Shown piece after piece: positions 6,073 through 9,607 of a stretch of 9,607 nucleotides of DNA. Every line of letters starts with the position of its first letter. The stretch's first letter is position 1. The position numbers and the translations under genes are program-made. The DNA comes from Chitinophagales bacterium (GTDB lineage Bacteria > Bacteroidota > Bacteroidia > Chitinophagales > Chitinophagaceae), in the NCBI GenBank assembly GCA_025355935.1, contig JANXYS010000369.1:1-9607 (forward strand), written 5' to 3'. Below the pieces are notes generated by a model, which saw nothing but the letters and a program-made list of their open reading frames with translations, made no database searches and was not told the DNA's origin.

Positions 6073-6775
6073 CCTGGCGCCACAATTTTATACCGCCATC
6101 TATTGCATCTTTATTTGTAACAATCTTAATATTTTCATCCAATGGGAAATTAATCTTCTTTGAGTTTCCACCGCCCATATATAGCCTGTCGTAATTAAAG
6201 ACAGTCTTTAAAATGTCAATTACTTTCTTCACCCTTAGGTTCCATTTTTCAGTTCCAACGATCAGCATTGCTTTTTCACCAACATACTGGTCATAAGTTT
6301 TACTTTTTGTGATAGGGTGGTGGGCCAGCTCCAAATGCGGCAACAATATACCATCTTTCAAAAAGGCAGTACCAAAACCAGTACCCAGGGTAACCATCAT
6401 CTCGAGGCCCACGCCACTTACCACGCCCAGCCCCTGCATATCGGCATCGTTAATTACTTTCGCCGGTTTACTTAGCTTTTCAGAAAGCAACCGGGCGAAT
6501 TCAGTTTTCTGCCATGCACCGGGCGCTAAATTTGGTGCTGTATAGATTACCCCATTGTTGACATACCCCGGAAAGCCAACAGATATGCGGTCGTAATCAG
6601 GGAAGTCTTTTACCAGTTCGCCAATTGTTTGTAAAACGTTCGCAGGTGTGGCGGGCTGCGGTGTTGGAAGCTTAGTGTAATCGGCTTCAATGGTCCCATT
6701 CATATTCAAGACGCTGGCTTTAATATGGGAACCACCGATATCGATTGCCAGGACGCGGTTGATATTTTCTGTCAT
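6065..6775 (-). CDS. ppgK: Polyphosphate-glucokinase-like ROK family sugar kinase
   Basis: This 236-residue ROK kinase resembles polyphosphate glucokinases, which phosphorylate glucose to glucose-6-phosphate with polyphosphate and/or ATP. The phosphate-1 motif is LAIDIGGSHIK (9-19). The segment KLPTPQPATP (35-44) is close to the equivalent stretch of mycobacterial PpgK. VGFPG is at 66-70. NDAD at 109-112 gives the catalytic base Asp110. LGTGFGTAFL (130-139) is the phosphate-2 loop, ELAHHP (149-154) replaces the usual ExGH, and MGGGNSKK (200-207) is the adenosine-type motif. The CxCGxxGCxE zinc motif of repressor and glucokinase ROK proteins is absent, as in PpgK. There is no signal peptide, so it is cytoplasmic. 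Its length is slightly below that of actinobacterial PpgK (about 265), with no sign of truncation. A GH63-like gene lies divergently across 121 bp, and the downstream unknown gene overlaps by 8 bp. Whether polyphosphate or only ATP is used cannot be read from sequence. Confidence 0.87.
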   Translation of the reverse strand: MTENINRVLAIDIGGSHIKASVLNMNGTIEADYTKLPTPQPATPANVLQTIGELVKDFPDYDRISVGFPGYVNNGVIYTAPNLAPGAWQKTEFARLLSEKLSKPAKVINDADMQGLGVVSGVGLEMMVTLGTGFGTAFLKDGILLPHLELAHHPITKSKTYDQYVGEKAMLIVGTEKWNLRVKKVIDILKTVFNYDRLYMGGGNSKKINFPLDENIKIVTNKDAIDGGIKLWRQDA

Positions 6776-6896
6776 GAATTAAAGTTATAGAAAATTTCGA
6801 GCGTGTCTTAAATTAAAATCATTTTTGGCAATGCGCCCAATGGTCAGATTGTTGTTGTAATTTTCACGTTAAAATCAGTTACACAAGAAATTGGAA
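6776..6896. promoter_or_regulatory. Divergent intergenic region between kinase and GH63-like genes
   Basis: This 121-bp AT-rich region must hold the promoters of both the minus-strand kinase gene and the plus-strand glycosidase gene, unless either is read through from elsewhere. CATTTTTG (6820-6827) and TAATTTTC (6858-6865) are each one base off TAnnTTTG on the plus strand, but neither has a properly spaced TTG. No dyad of operator quality was seen. The promoter role is inferred from gene orientation, not from a clear motif. Confidence 0.4.
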
Positions 6897-9503
6897 ATGA
6901 ATATAAATAATTCTGCTGAACAGCAGAGACTCAATATAAACGCTGAAAAGGATGTACCACTCGAAAAATGGGGTCCGTACCTGAGTGAAAGACAGTGGGG
7001 CACAGTCAGAGAAGATTACAGCAATTTTGGCGATGCCTGGAACTACTTTCCTCATGAACACGCCCGAAGCCGGGCGTACCTCTGGGGTGAGGATGGCCTG
7101 GCTGGCATTACAGACTACAACCAGAATATTTGCTTCGCTCTGGCTCTTTGGAACGGAAAAGACCCTATCCTGAAGGAACGTTTGTTCGGTCTTGCAAACG
7201 GGCAGGGTAACCATGGTGAAGATGTGAAGGAACTATATTATTATCTTGATAATTTGCCTTCACATTATTACATGAAGTATTTGTATAAATATCCTCATGC
7301 CGCTTTTCCCTACGAAGATATCCTTTCAAAGAGCGCTGAATTAAGTATGCAGGAGCCCGAATATGAGATCCTGGATACGGGGGTTTTTAACGACAATAAA
7401 TATTTTGATGTCTTCATAGAATACGCAAAAAAGACCAGCGACGACATTTTCGTTAAGATTGAAATCATCAATCGTTCTGTGGAAGCGGCCGACCTTACAG
7501 TGTTACCTACATTATGGTTTTACAATCGTTGGCAATATGACGATTTTGATGTGAAGCCCTCAATAACCAGATACGGGAAAAATTCAGTACTCGCATCGCA
7601 CGAAAGGTCGGGGGATTATTACCTATATTTTCAGGATGCTGATGAGAGCTGGTTTACAGAAAATGAAACCAACTTAAAAAAGTTATTTGGTAAAGAAAAT
7701 AAGGCTGCTTTCGTAAAAGATGCATTTCATGAAGCTGTAGTAGACAAAATGAATCTGATCGCCTTAAGGAAAAACGACAGCGGAACAAAGTTTGCACCGG
7801 TTTATAAAAAAAATGTAGCAGGCAACTCCTCCTGGATAATATATTTAAGACTCAGCAATGAAAAAACAGAAACGCCTTTTCACACAGGTTTTGCAGAATT
7901 GTTTAACCAGCGAAAAAAAGAGGCTGATGATTTTTACAGCCATATTCTAGTAGCTGATAATGAATTGGCAAATATTGAACGGCAGGCGTTTGCCGGCCTT
8001 TTGTGGAATAAGCAATACTATCATTACGATGTAGAAAGGTGGCTCGAATCGAGCGACGGTATTACCGAAATAGGCACGGGCAGAGCGACAGGAAGAAATA
8101 ATCATTGGAAAAACCTTAAAAATAAAGATGTTATATCAATGCCTGACAAGTGGGAGTATCCCTGGTATGCTGCCTGGGATAGCGCCTTTCATGCAATCTC
8201 AATGGCGATGGTCGACCCGGTTTTTGCTAAGAACCAGCTGATTCTGCTGATGAGAGAATGGTATATGAATCCTCAGGGCCAGTTACCTGCATACGAATGG
8301 GATTTCAGCGATCTCAACCCTCCCGTTCATGCTTTCGCCGTACTGGAGGTTTATAAAACCGAACAGCGTATATGTGGGAAATCGGACATTAATTTTCTTA
8401 AAAAGGCCTTCCAGAAACTGATCATCAATTTCACATGGTGGGTAAACAGGAAAGACCGGAACGGAAATAATGTTTTTGAAGGTGGCTTTCTTGGGCTGGA
8501 TAACATCAGCATTTTCAACCGGAACATGCCCATGAATTCTGACGCTACCCTGGAACAAACCGATGGCACGAGCTGGATGGGAATGTACGCCTTGAATATG
8601 CTGGACATAGCGCTGGAAATAGCTATTCACGATAAATCTTTTGAAGACACCGCCACTAAGTTTTACGAACATTTTGTGCTTATCGCCGAGGCCCTTAATG
8701 AACTTGGACTTTGGGATGATGAGGACAATTTTTTCTACGATGTTCTTTCGATCACAGACAAGCTTCCTTTTCACCTTAAGATACGTTCGATAATAGGCAT
8801 TACACCCTTATTTGCCGTGTCGGTAGTGGGATCAGAGAAACTGGAACAACTGCAGGATTTTAGAAAACGAATGAGCTGGTTCCGGAATTACCGCGCCGTT
8901 AATACCCGGTATTTGCCAGGTCATGAAAGCTCGGAAGAGAAGGACATTCTTTTTTCGCTTGTCAAAAAAGACAGGATGATAGAAATGCTCCAGCGTTTCC
9001 TGGATGAATCGGAGTTCTTATCAAAAGGGGGCATCCGGTCAATTTCAAAATTTTACGAAACAAAACCTTATTCAATTAGTATTGGTGGGGTAGTATATAC
9101 GATACAGTATGACCCCGGAGATGCAACATCTGATATGTATGGGGGCAACTCTAACTGGCGCGGGCCCGTATGGATGCCGATTAATTATTTGTTCATCCGG
9201 TCGCTTAATAAATACGGTTCATTCTATGGGGACTCCGTGAAAGCGGAATTTCCAACGGGATCGGGTAATTTCTTAAATCTCAAAGAAATTGCGAATGAAT
9301 TAACGGAGAGAGTAATAAGCATTTTTACCGCAGATGCTGAAAATAACAGGCCTGTGTTTGGAAAATATAATTGGTTTTACAAAGAAGAAAAAAATGACCT
9401 CATCCTTTTCCATGAGTATTTTCATGGTGAAACTTCGGGGGGGCTTGGAGCTTCCCATCAAACCGGGTGGACGGCGCTGCTGGTAAACCTTATGCGATTG
9501 TAA
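6897..9503 (+). CDS. GH63/MGH1-like glycosidase, YMR196W-type, cytoplasmic
   Basis: This is an 868-residue glycoside hydrolase of the clan GH-G (alpha/alpha)6 type, annotated in relatives as glucosidase, GH63-like or MGH1-like, and of the length of the yeast YMR196W group. N-terminal blocks WGPYLSERQWGTVREDYS (25-42), RAYLWGEDGLAGITD (59-73) and FGLANGQGNHGEDVKELYYY (97-116) mark this subgroup. The barrel carries YPWYAAWDSAFHAISMA, with Asp428 the candidate general acid. NWRGPVWMPIN is at 753-763, and the C-terminus has FHEYFHGETSGGLGASHQTGW, with Glu840 the candidate base (Glu845 is the alternative). Related GH63 enzymes hydrolyse alpha-glucosides or, in the mannosylglycerate hydrolases, alpha-glycosides of glycerate; the substrate here is unknown. 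There is no signal peptide. An in-frame TTG two codons upstream (6891) would add only Met-Glu; I prefer the ATG. It is divergent from the PpgK-like kinase gene, and a convergent frame abuts its stop codon. Confidence 0.93.
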   Translation: MNINNSAEQQRLNINAEKDVPLEKWGPYLSERQWGTVREDYSNFGDAWNYFPHEHARSRAYLWGEDGLAGITDYNQNICFALALWNGKDPILKERLFGLANGQGNHGEDVKELYYYLDNLPSHYYMKYLYKYPHAAFPYEDILSKSAELSMQEPEYEILDTGVFNDNKYFDVFIEYAKKTSDDIFVKIEIINRSVEAADLTVLPTLWFYNRWQYDDFDVKPSITRYGKNSVLASHERSGDYYLYFQDADESWFTENETNLKKLFGKENKAAFVKDAFHEAVVDKMNLIALRKNDSGTKFAPVYKKNVAGNSSWIIYLRLSNEKTETPFHTGFAELFNQRKKEADDFYSHILVADNELANIERQAFAGLLWNKQYYHYDVERWLESSDGITEIGTGRATGRNNHWKNLKNKDVISMPDKWEYPWYAAWDSAFHAISMAMVDPVFAKNQLILLMREWYMNPQGQLPAYEWDFSDLNPPVHAFAVLEVYKTEQRICGKSDINFLKKAFQKLIINFTWWVNRKDRNGNNVFEGGFLGLDNISIFNRNMPMNSDATLEQTDGTSWMGMYALNMLDIALEIAIHDKSFEDTATKFYEHFVLIAEALNELGLWDDEDNFFYDVLSITDKLPFHLKIRSIIGITPLFAVSVVGSEKLEQLQDFRKRMSWFRNYRAVNTRYLPGHESSEEKDILFSLVKKDRMIEMLQRFLDESEFLSKGGIRSISKFYETKPYSISIGGVVYTIQYDPGDATSDMYGGNSNWRGPVWMPINYLFIRSLNKYGSFYGDSVKAEFPTGSGNFLNLKEIANELTERVISIFTADAENNRPVFGKYNWFYKEEKNDLILFHEYFHGETSGGLGASHQTGWTALLVNLMRL

Positions 9504-9607
9504 CTATTTTACAAGTATGCTTTTAAAGCGTCCGATCTCTGCCTGTTCTAATGCTGAGATCGGCTCATTATTTTCCAGTTTTAGTTTGAAAAACAATACT
9601 CGTTTAT
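9504..9607 (-). CDS. Probable C-terminal end of a convergent gene (cut by window edge)
   Basis: On the minus strand the frame ending in TAG at 9504-9506 is open to the window edge and reads KRVLFFKLKLENNEPISALE, then QAEIGRFKSILVK. The composition and codon use are protein-like: a beta-like start, then an amphipathic helix with alternating Ala, Glu, Leu and Ile. The other two minus-strand frames contain stops. The stop codon directly abuts that of the GH63-like gene with no gap, so the two genes would be convergent. Only 34 codons are visible and I do not recognise the family. It could be chance, but convergent packing of this kind is common. Confidence 0.45.
   Translation of the reverse strand, partial: KRVLFFKLKLENNEPISALEQAEIGRFKSILVK
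9532..9563. terminator. 8-bp inverted repeat after the GH63-like gene, possible terminator
   Basis: CCGATCTC (9532-9539) and GAGATCGG (9556-9563) are exact reverse complements separated by 16 bases, about 30 bp past the GH63-like stop. The following plus-strand bases (CTCATTATTTT) are T-rich but not a clean T-run. It could end the GH63-like transcript. It also lies within the probable convergent coding frame, so it may be coincidental with that gene's codons. Confidence 0.35.

Noticed and set aside
6891..6896. TTG at 6891 as the start of the GH63-like gene
   Set aside because: It adds only two residues before an ATG in the same frame, and ATG is strongly preferred. I therefore start the gene at 6897.
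8283..8774. A 163-residue minus-strand open frame inside the GH63-like gene
   Set aside because: It is wholly antisense to conserved glycosidase sequence, has an atypical composition and no recognisable motif. It is most likely a shadow frame.

Overview
The window looks like chromosomal DNA of a soil- or plant-associated Bacteroidota bacterium, most like the Sphingobacteriales or Chitinophagales (Mucilaginibacter, Pedobacter and Chitinophaga types). This rests on AT-leaning coding sequence with few Shine-Dalgarno sites, signal peptides ending in Ala before Gln, a GH92 mannosidase, an S1/P1 nuclease, and small palindromic intergenic repeats. The assignment is inferred from protein character; no marker gene is present.

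Layout from left to right. (a) 1-228, minus strand: N-terminus of a family 2 glycosyltransferase cut by the window edge. (b) 414-1995, minus strand: a DJ-1/PfpI family protein and, upstream of it, a histone-deacetylase-like amidohydrolase with a complete zinc site. A 28-bp perfect palindrome (372-399) lies just beyond the DJ-1 stop. A 30-bp perfect copy (2125-2154) and a diverged copy (2205-2232) lie upstream of the deacetylase gene, so this two-gene block is bracketed by one repeat family. (c) 2281-5451, plus strand: an exported GH92 alpha-mannosidase followed 60 bp later by an exported S1/P1 nuclease with all expected zinc ligands. (d) 5512-6775, minus strand: a polyphosphate-glucokinase-like ROK kinase whose 3' end overlaps by 8 bp a small exported protein I cannot assign. 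(e) 6897-9503, plus strand: a large cytoplasmic GH63/MGH1-like glycosidase, divergent from the kinase across a 121-bp intergenic region. (f) 9504-9607, minus strand: the probable C-terminus of a convergent gene.

How they may work together (inference). GH92 and S1/P1 act outside the cytoplasm and would release mannose from glycans and nucleotides or phosphate from nucleic acids, a scavenging pair without SusC/SusD in view. The ROK kinase and GH63-like enzyme are both cytoplasmic and divergently arranged; glucose released by the hydrolase could be phosphorylated by the kinase, possibly at the expense of polyphosphate. The DJ-1 and deacetylase genes look like a stress and deacylation pair.

I see no CRISPR array, toxin-antitoxin pair, phage gene, transposase, tRNA or rRNA. 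No clearly new system is evident. The most interesting items are the palindromic repeat family, in which one copy carries a paired (compensatory) change at the centre of symmetry, and the kinase / unknown exported protein / GH63 neighbourhood.
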